NCBI RefSeq assembly: GCF_900100255.1
Contig: NZ_FMTS01000006.1
Location: 205,478 to 269,477 of the forward strand
Direction of reading: 5' to 3'
DNA: 64,000 nucleotides
DNA from: Asticcacaulis taihuensis
Lineage (GTDB): Bacteria; Pseudomonadota; Alphaproteobacteria; Caulobacterales; Caulobacteraceae
Shown here: positions 35,702 to 43,990 of the stretch, piece by piece
Numbering within the stretch: the first letter of the stretch is position 1
How the letters are laid out: each line of letters begins with the position of its first letter
Notes under the pieces: model-generated
Seen by the model: only the letters and a program-made list of their open reading frames with translations
Database searches by the model: none
What the model was told of the DNA's origin: nothing
Program-made: the position numbers and the translations under genes

Positions 35702-36421
35702 ATGATCAATTTCCTAGCCAATCCGGAACGCTTTACCCGCGTCACGCGGCCCCTGCGGCCGTGGCTGGCGGGGGTGACGGCGCTGCTGTTCGTCTGGGGG
35801 CTTTATCTCTGCTTTGCCTCGCCGGAGGATTACCAGCAGGGCGATACGGTGCGGATCATGTATGTCCATGTGCCGGCGGCCTGGATGGGCCTGACCGTCT
35901 ATGCCGCCATGGGGATTGCCAGCTTTTTCGGCCTGATCTTCCGTCATGCGCTGGCCGATGTCGCGGCGAAAGCGATGGCGCCGATCGGAGCGGTCTTTAC
36001 CGGCCTGGCCCTCCTGACCGGTGCCCTGTGGGGGATGCCGATGTGGGGCACGCCGTGGCAATGGGACGGCCGCATGACCTCCGAACTGATCCTCTTCCTC
36101 TTCTATATCGGCTATATCGCGCTTCATGCCTCGATCGAGGATGAGGTGCGAGCCGCGAAGTCGACCGCGATCCTGGCCCTGGTTGGTCTGGTCAACCTGC
36201 CGATCGTGCATTTTTCTGTGCAGTGGTGGAACAGCCTGCACCAGGGGGATTCGATCTTCGTCAAGGGCGGGCCGACGGTCGCGCCGGACATGCTGTGGCC
36301 GCTGTTCGTCATGGTGGCGGCCTATCACGCCCTGTTTGCCTGGCTGTTCCTGGTGCGGCTCGATAGCGAAATCCTCGCCCGCAAGTACCGCGCTTTACGC
36401 GCCCGGCTCAGTTTCAACTAG
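35702..36421 (+). CDS. ccmC: Haem exporter / haem-handling protein CcmC
   Basis: Transfers haem to CcmE. It has 239 residues and six membrane helices. The haem-binding WWD signature WGMPMWGTPWQWD is at about 120-132, flanked by the conserved periplasmic His residues (VHVPAAW; PIVHFSVQWWNSLHQG). The start is at MINFLANPERF (35702); longer readings enter the antisense gene. ccmD starts 8 bp downstream. Confidence 0.95.
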   Translation: MINFLANPERFTRVTRPLRPWLAGVTALLFVWGLYLCFASPEDYQQGDTVRIMYVHVPAAWMGLTVYAAMGIASFFGLIFRHALADVAAKAMAPIGAVFTGLALLTGALWGMPMWGTPWQWDGRMTSELILFLFYIGYIALHASIEDEVRAAKSTAILALVGLVNLPIVHFSVQWWNSLHQGDSIFVKGGPTVAPDMLWPLFVMVAAYHALFAWLFLVRLDSEILARKYRALRARLSFN

Positions 36422-36429
36422 GAGCGCTT

Positions 36430-36585
36430 ATGGACCTTAATATGGGCAAATATGTCGTCTTCGTCTGGGGCTGCTATGGCGCCACGGCTTTGGCTCTGGG
36501 CGCGTTGATCATCGTGTCTCTGCGCGCACAGGCCAAACGTCGCAAGGTGCTGGAAGCTTTGCAGGCCGCCGTGGAGACCAAATGA
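36430..36585 (+). CDS. ccmD: Haem exporter protein CcmD
   Basis: 51 residues, one membrane helix (YVVFVWGCYGATALALGALI) followed by a basic helix (RAQAKRRKVLEAL); typical CcmD size and the Y-V-W-x-x-Y pattern. Released with CcmE from CcmABC. Overlaps ccmG by ATGA. Confidence 0.88.
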   Translation: MDLNMGKYVVFVWGCYGATALALGALIIVSLRAQAKRRKVLEALQAAVETK

Positions 36586-37112
36586 AACGCCTGATCTACT
36601 TCGCCCCGCTGGTGCTGTTTGTCGGCCTGCTGGCCGTGCTGGGCTATTACAATTTCCACAAGAAGGAACGGCTGGAGCCGCGTGAAATGGTCGGCAAGGC
36701 GGTGCCCGAAGTGGTGATCAACGACCTGCAGGATGGCACGCCGGCCTCGTTGAAGGCGCTGGTGGCGGGGCATGACAAACCGGTGCTGGTCAATGTCTTC
36801 GCCTCGTGGTGCATGCCGTGCGTCGCCGAAAATCCGCAACTGATGGCGCTGAAGGCCAAGGGCGTGACGATTATCGGCATCGCCTGGAAGGACGAGCCGC
36901 AGAACACCCTGACCTTCCTGGCCCAGCACGATAATCCGTATGCGAAAACCCTGACCGATCCGGAGGGCAAGATGGCTCTGGCGCTGGGGATCACCGGTGT
37001 GCCGGAGACCTTTATCGTCAGCCCGGACGGCACTATCACCGACAAGATCGCCGGCCCCATCGTGCCGGATACCTTCGATGCGGTCTATGCTGAGGTCAGC
37101 GCTAAGAAATAA
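36582..37112 (+). CDS. ccmG: Thiol:disulfide oxidoreductase CcmG/DsbE
   Basis: Membrane-anchored periplasmic thioredoxin that reduces apocytochrome c or its partners. It has 176 residues: an N-terminal anchor (LIYFAPLVLFVGLLAVLGYY), active site WCMPC (Cys around 80 and 83) and cis-Pro loop TGVPETF. Start overlaps the ccmD stop. ccmE, ccmF and ccmH are not in the window. Confidence 0.94.
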   Translation: MKRLIYFAPLVLFVGLLAVLGYYNFHKKERLEPREMVGKAVPEVVINDLQDGTPASLKALVAGHDKPVLVNVFASWCMPCVAENPQLMALKAKGVTIIGIAWKDEPQNTLTFLAQHDNPYAKTLTDPEGKMALALGITGVPETFIVSPDGTITDKIAGPIVPDTFDAVYAEVSAKK

Positions 37113-37201
37113 AGGTTGCTTTTGCGAACTTTGTAAAATTTCCGGTAACCCTGTTCGGCTAGACTGCCCGCCTAATTGATAGCATCAATCGGGTGCGGAG
37201 C

Positions 37202-37747
37202 ATGAAACTAGCCAGCTTGGAACGCGTCAGATTTCTGGTCGTCGAAGACAACGGCCACATGACGAATATTGTGAAAACCATTCTGCGCGGCTTTGGCGCG
37301 GTGCATATATTCGAAGCGCGCGACGCCACGGAAGCCTTCCACCGCCTCAAGCATGACGCCATCGATATCGTTATCGTTGATTACCAGATGGAGGTGCTGA
37401 ACGGCATCGAGTTTGTGAACCTGGTACGCAAGTCGTCGGACAGCGCCAATCGGTTTGTGCCCATCATCATGCTGACCGCGCATTCTGAGCGCTCGCATGT
37501 GGTGGATGCGCGCGATGCCGGCGTGACGGAATTCTGCTGCAAGCCGGTCACGGCCAATGAGCTGTACCGCAAGGTCGTGTCCATCGTCGATCATCCACGT
37601 CCGTTTTTTAAGCTGAACAGTTTCTTTGGGCCGGAGCGCCGCCGTCGGACGGATTCGAAATATGAAGGCCCCGAGCGCCGCAAGGAACGGCGGCCGGAAC
37701 CGCCCGCGCCGGAAAGCGATCAGGACGCGCTTAATGCAGCGTCGTGA
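37202..37747 (+). CDS. Single-domain response regulator with a Glu-Arg-Arg-rich tail
   Basis: 181 residues from ATG 37202 (a GTG at 37193 is possible). Receiver domain about 8-128: acidic pocket VEDN, phospho-acceptor Asp in VDYQMEVLNG (about 60), MLTAHSE and CCKPV with the conserved Lys. No DNA-binding output; the C-terminal 50 residues contain FFGPERRRRTDSKYEGPERRKERR, then a Pro/Glu tail ending in Ala/Ser. This G-P-E-R-R repeat occurs after receivers in several alphaproteobacteria and recalls the start of PilZ-like motifs, but no complete PilZ domain is present. Partner unknown. Confidence 0.82.
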   Translation: MKLASLERVRFLVVEDNGHMTNIVKTILRGFGAVHIFEARDATEAFHRLKHDAIDIVIVDYQMEVLNGIEFVNLVRKSSDSANRFVPIIMLTAHSERSHVVDARDAGVTEFCCKPVTANELYRKVVSIVDHPRPFFKLNSFFGPERRRRTDSKYEGPERRKERRPEPPAPESDQDALNAAS

Positions 37748-37819
37748 GCGCGATCACTGAGCAGATCGATGGGATCGTCTTCCTGATAGGTTCGAGACTG
37801 GTCAGCAGGAAGAAGTGAC

Positions 37820-37973
37820 TTCCTCCCCTGCGAAGCGGGGGAGGTGTCGAGCAAGCGTAGCGCGTCGAGACGGAGGGGGCCTCTTCTCTGGCTGAAATAC
37901 CCCCTCCGTCAGCGACACCGGCCCTTTGGGCCTCGCGCTGCCACCTCCCCCGCTTCGCAGGGGAGGAGAAAGT
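37820..37973. repeat. R1 element, copy d (two arms)
   Basis: Left arm CCTCCCCTGCGAAGCGGGGGAGG...GACGGAGGGGGC; right arm CCCCCTCCGTCAGCGACACC...CCACCTCCCCCGCTTCGCAGGGGAGGAG. Lies between the converging response regulator and slyX genes and ends at the slyX stop. Confidence 0.82.
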
Positions 37974-38174
37974 TCAGTAATGCGGCGGCTTGGTCACCGG
38001 CACCTCGCCCGCGCCGGATTCCATGGTTTCCAGCCGTTCGCCCAGGCGCTCCAGCATCCGTTTCATCCGGTCGATGACCTTCCACTGTTCGGTGACCTGT
38101 TCCGACAGTTCGTCTATGGTCTTCGCCTGGTGCGCCGTCAGTTCTTCCAGCGCCGTCAAACGGTCATCGGACAT
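37974..38174 (-). CDS. slyX: SlyX family protein
   Basis: 66 residues: a long coiled coil (LTALEELTAHQAKTIDELSE... LERLGERLETME) and the terminal PVTKPPHY, the SlyX hallmark. Function unknown in general. Its ATG overlaps the pheA stop (TGATG), so it is probably translationally coupled to pheA. Confidence 0.85.
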   Translation of the reverse strand: MSDDRLTALEELTAHQAKTIDELSEQVTEQWKVIDRMKRMLERLGERLETMESGAGEVPVTKPPHY

Positions 38175-39037
38175 CAGCGCTGCCCCTCGGAATTGCGGAA
38201 CGGATCGAGCGGATAGGTGCCGAGGATCTCGACATCGACGGCGAAGAAGTTCAGTTCTTCCAGCGCCTGTTTCAGCCCGCCTTCGGTTGGCCGGCCTTCG
38301 ACATCGCAATAGAAGACGGTCGAGGCGAAAACGCCGTTTTCGATATAGCTCTCCAGCTTGGTCATGTTGACGCCATTGGTGGCGAAACCGCCCAGCGCCT
38401 TGTAGAGCGAAGCCGGGATATTCTTCACGCGGAAGATGAAGCTGGTCATGCAGTCGATGCCTGGCTCAGGCTCGACCACGCGGTCTTCCGTCGTCAGGAT
38501 CAGGAAGCGCGTTGTGTTGTTTTGCGCGTCTTCCATATGGCGGCGCAGGATTTTCAGGCCGTAAAGCTCAGCGGCCGGCTCCGGTGCGATGACAGCGCGG
38601 TCCAGTTCGCGGGTCTCGGAAAGCGCCCGCGCGGCGCCGGCGGTATCGTGGAAGACCTCGGCGGTGATGTTCAGTTCGCGCAGCGCCTTGCGGCATTGCA
38701 GCAGGGCCATGGTATGCGAGGCGGCCACCCGGATATTTTCCAGTTTCGTTTCCGGCACGCCCATCAGGATCATCTCGATCGGCAGAAAGCGCTCTCCGAT
38801 GATCTTCAGGCCGGAATTGGGCAGCAGGTGATGAACGTCGGTGACGCGGCCGGCGACGGAATTCTCGACCGGGATCATGCCCAGTTCGCATTCGCCATCG
38901 CGCACGGCGGCAAAGGCGGCTTCGAAGGTGGGGTAAGGCGCCGGGGTAAATTCGCCAAACCAGCGCTTTATGGCCTGATGGCTGAAAGCCCCCGGCTCGC
39001 CCTGATAGGCGATCTTGCGAATGGTTTGCGTGTTCAT
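38174..39037 (-). CDS. pheA: Prephenate dehydratase
   Basis: Makes phenylpyruvate for phenylalanine synthesis. It has 287 residues from ATG 39037 (GAGGA upstream). Periplasmic-binding-like catalytic lobes begin IAYQGEPGAFSHQA; the catalytic Thr region is NNTTRFLIL; C-terminal ACT domain (FIFRVKNIPASLYKALGGFATNGVNMTKLES in two pieces) gives feedback inhibition. It is not fused to chorismate mutase. An R3 element ends 24 nt before the start codon. Confidence 0.95.
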   Translation of the reverse strand: MNTQTIRKIAYQGEPGAFSHQAIKRWFGEFTPAPYPTFEAAFAAVRDGECELGMIPVENSVAGRVTDVHHLLPNSGLKIIGERFLPIEMILMGVPETKLENIRVAASHTMALLQCRKALRELNITAEVFHDTAGAARALSETRELDRAVIAPEPAAELYGLKILRRHMEDAQNNTTRFLILTTEDRVVEPEPGIDCMTSFIFRVKNIPASLYKALGGFATNGVNMTKLESYIENGVFASTVFYCDVEGRPTEGGLKQALEELNFFAVDVEILGTYPLDPFRNSEGQR

Positions 39038-39061
39038 GGTAGTCCTCAACCTCAGAAATTT

Positions 39062-39135
39062 CCAAAACCGGTCCCGGTTTTGGCAAGCACAAAGTGCGCC
39101 CGAGCTGATGCGAGGAGCCTCGCGGCGTCTGAGCG
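39062..39135 (-). repeat. R3 structured leader element, copy 2 (pheA)
   Basis: On the minus strand: CGCTCAGACGCC, hairpin GCGAGG-CT-CCTCGC, core CATCAGCTCGGGCG, hairpin GCAC-TTT-GTGC, TTGCC, then a perfect terminal hairpin CCAAAACCGG / CCGGTTTTGG (39062-39083), 24 nt before the pheA ATG. 39136-39332 holds no other feature that I can support besides the cytochrome c promoter side. Confidence 0.65.
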
Positions 39136-39332
39136 GATTAAGTGCGACGAAATGCCACGCATGGCTCTAATTTAGCCCCGCGGGGCTAAAAGTAAGCTTG
39201 CGAAAATGCCGGTAGCGTGTCAGAGAGCCAAACGCAAGTAGATCAATAAGCCTTGCTTTCGCCACATATTGACACACGTCACGGGTGGCCTAAGCTTCGG
39301 GCACTAATGAATCAACAGGGTAACTTGGCGAC

Positions 39333-39953
39333 ATGAGCGGCGACCTTCAGGTAAACAAAATTCTCGGTGCGGTCCTGGCGACCGGTCTGGTGATCATGGG
39401 CGTCAAGCTCGGCGCCGAAGCCATCTATCATCGTGAAGCGCCCGAAAAGGCCGGTTATCATATCGAGGTCGCCGATACCGGTGGCGAAGGCGGGGCTGCT
39501 GCCGCCGTCGATACGCCGCCCGACTGGGGCACGGTGATCCCGACCGCCGATATCGCCGCCGGCGAAAAGACCTTCCAGACCAAGTGTACCTCCTGCCACA
39601 ATAACGCCAATGGCGGTCCGAACGCCATAGGTCCGAACCTGTGGGGCGTGGTCGGCCGTCCGGTCGCCTCGCACCCCGGCATGGACTATTCCGACGCCAT
39701 GAAGGCGCACGCCAAGGAGGTGCCGAACTGGTCGTGGGATGCCATCTACGCCTTCCTAGGCGCGCCGTCGAAAGTGGTCAAGGGCACCAAGATGACCTTC
39801 GTCGGCGTCAAGAAGCCGGAAGACCGCATCAATCTGATCGCCTACCTGCATAGCCAGGGCTCGACCGGCTACGCCGTGCCGGCGCCGAATCCGGCCGCTG
39901 CCTCCGAAGGCGCTGCTGCGTCACCGGCAGCCGCGGAAGCTGCTTCTAAATAA
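39333..39953 (+). CDS. Membrane-anchored cytochrome c (CycM/c552-like)
   Basis: 206 residues: N-terminal uncleaved anchor (ILGAVLATGLVIMGVKLGA), a linker, one haem c motif CTSCH (around 86-90), and distal Met region in TKMTFVGVKKPEDR; class I cytochrome c fold. The Ala/Pro-rich tail is low complexity. It probably carries electrons to the terminal oxidase. A pheA neighbour divergent from a cycM-like gene is a familiar arrangement in alphaproteobacteria. Confidence 0.9.
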   Translation: MSGDLQVNKILGAVLATGLVIMGVKLGAEAIYHREAPEKAGYHIEVADTGGEGGAAAAVDTPPDWGTVIPTADIAAGEKTFQTKCTSCHNNANGGPNAIGPNLWGVVGRPVASHPGMDYSDAMKAHAKEVPNWSWDAIYAFLGAPSKVVKGTKMTFVGVKKPEDRINLIAYLHSQGSTGYAVPAPNPAAASEGAAASPAAAEAASK

Positions 39954-39972
39954 GCGGATACAAACGCAAAAC

Positions 39973-40006
39973 AAAAACCCCGCCGGATCATTCCGGCGGG
40001 GTTTTT
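39973..40006. terminator. Terminator after the cytochrome c gene
   Basis: AAAAACCCCGCCGGA / TCCGGCGGGGTTTTT, a 15-bp stem with a 4-nt loop. Confidence 0.88.
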
Positions 40007-40016
40007 CATGTCTTAT

Positions 40017-40158
40017 CCTCCCTTCTTGGAGGGGAGGTGGCAGCGCGAGGCGCTTTAGCGCCGGTGTCGCTGACGGAGGGGTAAATGTCGCGGCGGGTTG
40101 GCCCCCTCCGTCGCGGACAAGCCGCGCCACCTCCCCCGCTTTGCAGGGGAGGAGAAAG
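40017..40158. repeat. R1 element, copy e (two arms)
   Basis: CCTCCCTTCTTGGAGGGGAGGTGGC...GACGGAGGGG, short spacer, then CCCCCTCCGTCGCGGAC...CCACCTCCCCCGCTTTGCAGGGGAGGAG. Ends 3 bp before the stop of the NlpC/P60 gene. Confidence 0.82.
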
Positions 40159-40161
40159 TTC

Positions 40162-41025
40162 TTACAAACGCCTGAACGCCAGCGGCATACCCGAACCGCA
40201 TGAATCGATGCGATTAACGGCATCGGCCAGAGGTTCGATGGCCACCTTCATGTGGTGGGCGTTGGCATGGATGATATGCACATCATCGGTCATGATGGCG
40301 ACATGGCCCTTCCAGAACACCAGGTCGCCGCGCACCAGACCGCGCAGGTCAGGCCCGATATCGAGGGCTAAGCCCAGCTTCATTTGCATATCGGAATCAC
40401 GCGGGCAGCCGTAACCTGAGGCATAGAGCGCCTGTTGCAGCAGGCCGGAGCAATCCAGGCCCAGGCTTTCGCGGCCGCCCCACTGATAGGGCGCATTGAT
40501 ATAACTTTCGGCCACGCTGACGAAATCCGGCGCGAAGGTCTCGAAGGTCGACAGGTGATTGGCAAACACCCAGCCCATTTCATTGATATAGGCAAAGCCA
40601 TTTTCATAACGCGTGACCGAGACCAGCGCATTGTGGCTGAGCGCGGTCAACGTCGAGGATTTCAGGTTCGGACCGGCGAAGACGTAAGTACGCAGGGTTG
40701 AGACATAATGTGTCGGCAGGTACCAGTCGCGCTTGAAAGCCGATACGGGCACATAGCCGACATAGCCGTCGCGCAGGGCCTGGCCCCAGAAATAATCATG
40801 CTTGCGCTCGATGACCTTGAAGCGCTCGCCCATCAGCAACTGATCCCACTGTTCCGCGCCGTGTTCCGGCTGCGACAGGATCGGCGCCGAAGCATCGTAA
40901 CAGGAGAGCACCTCACCGGCGACATAGGTCTTGGCGCGGATCAGGCCCTCATGCGCCTGATCGGTCACGCCATCCTTGAAGGGCGTGGTGCGCTTGTCGA
41001 AAGGATCATCACTCATCTGCGTCAT
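40162..41025 (-). CDS. NlpC/P60 family cell-wall hydrolase
   Basis: 287 residues from ATG 41025 (AAGG upstream; a frame 14 codons longer also exists). Two SH3-like regions (about 35-170) precede the NlpC/P60 domain: catalytic Cys in LDCSGLLQ, His in WKGHVAIM and the third residue in HIIHANAHH. Such enzymes cut gamma-D-Glu/diamino-acid links in peptide stems; no signal peptide is seen, so it may recycle peptides in the cytoplasm like YkfC-type proteins. It follows the M17 aminopeptidase gene on the same strand. Confidence 0.88.
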   Translation of the reverse strand: MTQMSDDPFDKRTTPFKDGVTDQAHEGLIRAKTYVAGEVLSCYDASAPILSQPEHGAEQWDQLLMGERFKVIERKHDYFWGQALRDGYVGYVPVSAFKRDWYLPTHYVSTLRTYVFAGPNLKSSTLTALSHNALVSVTRYENGFAYINEMGWVFANHLSTFETFAPDFVSVAESYINAPYQWGGRESLGLDCSGLLQQALYASGYGCPRDSDMQMKLGLALDIGPDLRGLVRGDLVFWKGHVAIMTDDVHIIHANAHHMKVAIEPLADAVNRIDSCGSGMPLAFRRL

Positions 41026-41146
41026 AAAGCCGTATACCTTCTGCAGGTCACTATCACCGTGGCGCACGTACTCTGCGCCTTATATGGTCACTCTACGATA
41101 CGGATGCAAAGATCGCCTTAACGGCCAAGGTCAACAGAGTCTTTAT

Positions 41147-41230
41147 GCGCTCAAGCGCCGCGCGGCTTACCTCGCATCAGCTCGGGCGGGCGGTCGCCCT
41201 TGCCGGATTTCCTGAGAAATCCGGAATTTT
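41147..41230 (+). repeat. R3 structured element, copy 3 (plus orientation, no gene behind it)
   Basis: GCGCTCAAGCGCCGCG, CGGCTTACCTCGCATCAGCTCGGGCG in two blocks, hairpin GGGCG-GTC-GCCC, TTGCC, then terminal hairpin CCGGATTTC-CTGA-GAAATCCGG (41203-41224) followed by AATTTT. It is antisense to both flanking genes and is followed only by ATG-AAA-ACT-TAA. Confidence 0.6.
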
Positions 41231-41265
41231 ATGAAAACTTAAAGCAGGTCTTAACACGGATGATT

Positions 41266-42663
41266 TCAGTAAGATGTCAGCAACTGATATACCGCCCTAA
41301 GCGCCTGCGCCTCGGCCCCAACGGGGGAACCGGCCCGGCCGCGCGGATTCCAGGCATAGATGTCGAAATGCACCCAGGCGCCTGATTTCGGCGCGAAGCG
41401 TTGCAGGAAAAGCGCCGCCGTCACCGAACCGCCCTGTGCCCAGCCGGCCGGATCGTTACGGATATCGGCGATGTCGGAATCCAGCGCATCAGTATAGCCC
41501 TTCCACAGCGGCATCCGCCACAGGGGGTCGTTCTGGGCGATCGAGGCCACTTCCAGTTGCCGCGCCACATCCTCGTCATCGGTATAGAAGGGAATGACCT
41601 CCGGCCCCAGGGCCACGCGCGCCGCACCGGTAAGCGTGGCGAAGTCGACGGTCAGGGCCGGTTCCAGTTCGCCCGCCCGCGCCAGGGCATCGGCCAGGAT
41701 CAGCCGGCCCTCGGCATCGGTATTGCCGATCTCGATCGAAAGACCGGCGCGTGAGGCCAGGATATCGCCCGGCCGGAAGGCATCGCCTGAAATCGAATTT
41801 TCCACCGCCGGGATCAATACGGACAGCGCCACCGGCAACTGGCTGGCCATCACCCAATCGGCCAGGGCGAGCGCATGGGCCGCGCCGCCCATATCCTTCT
41901 TCATCAGCCCCATGCCGGCGCCACCCTTGATATTCAGACCGCCGGTATCGAAGGCCACGCCCTTGCCGACCAGGGCGACCACCGGGAGCGGACCGGGCAC
42001 ACCCGCCGGCTGCCAGGTGATCTCGATAAAGCGCGGCTGGTTGTTCGGCCCGGCGGCACGACCAACGGCGTGAACGGCGGGAAAGTTTTCGGCCAGCAGA
42101 TCATCGCCAACCGTCACCTGGATCGCGGCGCCATGCGCCCCGGCGATGCGGCGCGCCTCGGCCTCTATCTCCGCCGGCCCCATATCGTTGGTCGGCGTAT
42201 TGACCAGATCTCGCACCAGATTGTGCGCCCTGACCTCGCGCGCCACGGCGGTTTTCGTCGCCTCGTCGAGCGCCGAGTCATCGAGCCTGACTTCACTCGG
42301 CGTGCTGCCCGATTTATAGCGCGTGAAGCTGTAGGCGCCTAATCCCCAGGCGACATGGATGGAATGAGCATCCAGTTCCGCGTCATGTTGCAGGGCCCAC
42401 AAACCCTTCGGCAATTGCGATGGCAGGGCGCGGAAAGTCATCGGCGTGTAATTCTTGCGCGCACCCAGGCCGAACCAGGCGCGGCAGCCGCTCTCTTCCG
42501 GCAGGACGATCAGGCTGCCCGCCTTACCGGTAAAGCTTTTCGCCGTCAGGAACTTCGCCTGTGCCGGCTTCAGCGCGGCGATCGCCGCGGCGGCCTCTTC
42601 CTCGAAAAGGGCAATCAACGTGTTCTCTGGGGCGGCTTTGGGGGCCTTGATCGGCTTGGGCAT
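41266..42663 (-). CDS. Leucyl aminopeptidase family protein (M17)
   Basis: 465 residues. Cytosolic two-metal aminopeptidase: metal ligands in GKGVAFDTGGLNIK and the M17 signature NTDAEGRLILADAL are intact. The N-terminal domain is shorter than in E. coli PepA, as in the many short alphaproteobacterial forms. Together with the adjacent NlpC/P60 hydrolase it could degrade peptides released from the cell wall (inferred from proximity). Confidence 0.92.
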   Translation of the reverse strand: MPKPIKAPKAAPENTLIALFEEEAAAAIAALKPAQAKFLTAKSFTGKAGSLIVLPEESGCRAWFGLGARKNYTPMTFRALPSQLPKGLWALQHDAELDAHSIHVAWGLGAYSFTRYKSGSTPSEVRLDDSALDEATKTAVAREVRAHNLVRDLVNTPTNDMGPAEIEAEARRIAGAHGAAIQVTVGDDLLAENFPAVHAVGRAAGPNNQPRFIEITWQPAGVPGPLPVVALVGKGVAFDTGGLNIKGGAGMGLMKKDMGGAAHALALADWVMASQLPVALSVLIPAVENSISGDAFRPGDILASRAGLSIEIGNTDAEGRLILADALARAGELEPALTVDFATLTGAARVALGPEVIPFYTDDEDVARQLEVASIAQNDPLWRMPLWKGYTDALDSDIADIRNDPAGWAQGGSVTAALFLQRFAPKSGAWVHFDIYAWNPRGRAGSPVGAEAQALRAVYQLLTSY

Positions 42664-42758
42664 TGAGGGGCATCACCGTTAACGATTGTTAAGAGCTTTA
42701 ACTATATCTTCACAGCGGTCACCGAAAGCTTAATTCTGTTCGTTAATCGGGGTTCGCC

Positions 42759-43619
42759 ATGCTGCGCCACCTGCTTGTTTCCGCTGCTCTTGTGGCTTGT
42801 TTCACGGCCAGTCCTGCATCCGCCGGCCTGTTCGGCAAGGATGACGCCAAAAAAGACACCGCGCCGGCCACTTCCGCATCCGCCACACCGAAAGCGGCCG
42901 GTTTCAAGCCGGCCACCAAGGCCGAGATCGAGGCCGCCCTGCGCGCCGATCCGCTGCAACAGTCGGTTTTCTTCAATGACCAGTTCGAGCATAACCCGAC
43001 CGATGCGAAGATGGGGCTCTACCTCTCCAACGCCCTGCGTGCGCTCGGTCGCTATCCCGAAGCCGCCGACATCGCCCATCGTGTCCTGCTGTTCGCCCCG
43101 GATAATACCGACATCCTGCTGGCCGCCGCCCGCGCCCATATCGCCGACAACAACGCCTTCTTCGCCATCGATCCGCTGCAGCACGTTATCGAGCTGAAGC
43201 CGAAAGACTGGCAGGCTTACTCGCTGCTGGGCGTCGCCTATGACCAGACCAAGCGGCCGGACGAGGCGCAAACGGCGTGGAACCAGGCCCTGGCGCTTTC
43301 ACCCAATAATCCCGCCGTGCTCACTAATATGGCCATGGCGAAAGTCACCCGCGGCGATTTCACCGGCGCCGAGCCGCTCTTGCGCACCGCCGTGGCGCAA
43401 GCAGGCGTCACCGTGCAGATTCGTCAGAACCTGGCCCTGGTGCTGGGCCTCGAAGGCAAGATGACGGAAGCCGAAAGCCTGCTGCGCCGCGACCTGCCGC
43501 CACAACAGGCGGATGCCGCGCTGGCGTGGCTGCAAGGCGCCGTGGCCGCCAAGGCCGCGCCGGCTTCGACCGCCGCGCCGACGCGGTCATGGGATTCTGT
43601 GAAGGCGTCGGGTAGTTAA
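42759..43619 (+). CDS. Exported TPR protein (TadD-like)
   Basis: 286 residues with a Sec signal (LVACFTASPASA, cleavage before GLFG), an Ala/Thr/Lys-rich linker and about five TPR units (about 75-245, for example GRYPEAADIAHRVLLFAPDN and AQTAWNQALALSPNNPAVLTN in parts). This resembles TadD-type pilotin/TPR proteins, but no other tad genes are near and there is no lipobox, so the role is open. Transcribed divergently from the M17 gene. Confidence 0.82.
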   Translation: MLRHLLVSAALVACFTASPASAGLFGKDDAKKDTAPATSASATPKAAGFKPATKAEIEAALRADPLQQSVFFNDQFEHNPTDAKMGLYLSNALRALGRYPEAADIAHRVLLFAPDNTDILLAAARAHIADNNAFFAIDPLQHVIELKPKDWQAYSLLGVAYDQTKRPDEAQTAWNQALALSPNNPAVLTNMAMAKVTRGDFTGAEPLLRTAVAQAGVTVQIRQNLALVLGLEGKMTEAESLLRRDLPPQQADAALAWLQGAVAAKAAPASTAAPTRSWDSVKASGS

Positions 43620-43772
43620 GTAAGAAACCCCACCACCATTTCGCTTCGCTCATGGTCCCCCTCCCCAATAAATTGGGGAGGTACAGGAAGCTATCCTTAT
43701 GCCTCCCCGACTTGTCGGGGAGGGGGACCGCGCCCATCTTCGGGCGTGGTGGTGGGGGTTCTTGCTTCCTTA
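43618..43772. repeat. R2 element, copy b
   Basis: AAGTAAGAAACCCCACCACCA...TGGTCCCCCTCCCCAATAAATTGGGGAGGTACA, then an inverted second half ...CTCCCCGACTTGTCGGGGAGGGGGACC...GTGGTGGTGGGGGTTCTTGCTT. The ends are inverted relative to each other, so this copy is a full inverted-repeat element. Confidence 0.78.
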
Positions 43773-43990
43773 TCCCCATCACCAATTGTAACCCGTTAAC
43801 TTTTGTCGCTGCACGCCACAACGCCCTGTGCTAGCGTGATCCGCAAAGCGTCGTTTCGCGCCTTCGTATCGGGATTGAAAAATTATCCCCAAAAACCACC
43901 TACCATATGTAGATGTTAACCTAGCCTTAACCACGAAATGTGGTGATATAGCCACGACATTTGCGCTTTAGTATCGATTCGGGGTTTTCT
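43620..43990. other. Gene-free interval before nrdB
   Basis: 371 bp. The first half is an R2 element; the second (43860-43990) carries the nrdB control sites. No coding frame here is credible. Confidence 0.65.
43900..43980 (+). promoter_or_regulatory. CtrA box, NrdR-like box and GANTC site upstream of nrdB
   Basis: TTAA-N7-TTAAC at 43916-43931 is a perfect match to the Caulobacter CtrA consensus. CTACCATATGTAGAT (43900-43914) resembles one NrdR box, matching 8 of 10 core positions. GATTC at 43976-43980 is a GANTC (CcrM) site 10 nt before the start codon. This combination predicts cell-cycle plus nucleotide control. Confidence 0.7.

Noticed and set aside
37744..37818. 24-codon frame from GTG overlapping the response regulator stop
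   Set aside because: No conserved pattern and it runs to the edge of an R1 repeat; likely chance.
41238..41255. TTAA-N8-TTAAC near the aminopeptidase 3' end
   Set aside because: Spacer is 8 rather than 7, and the position is not promoter-like.
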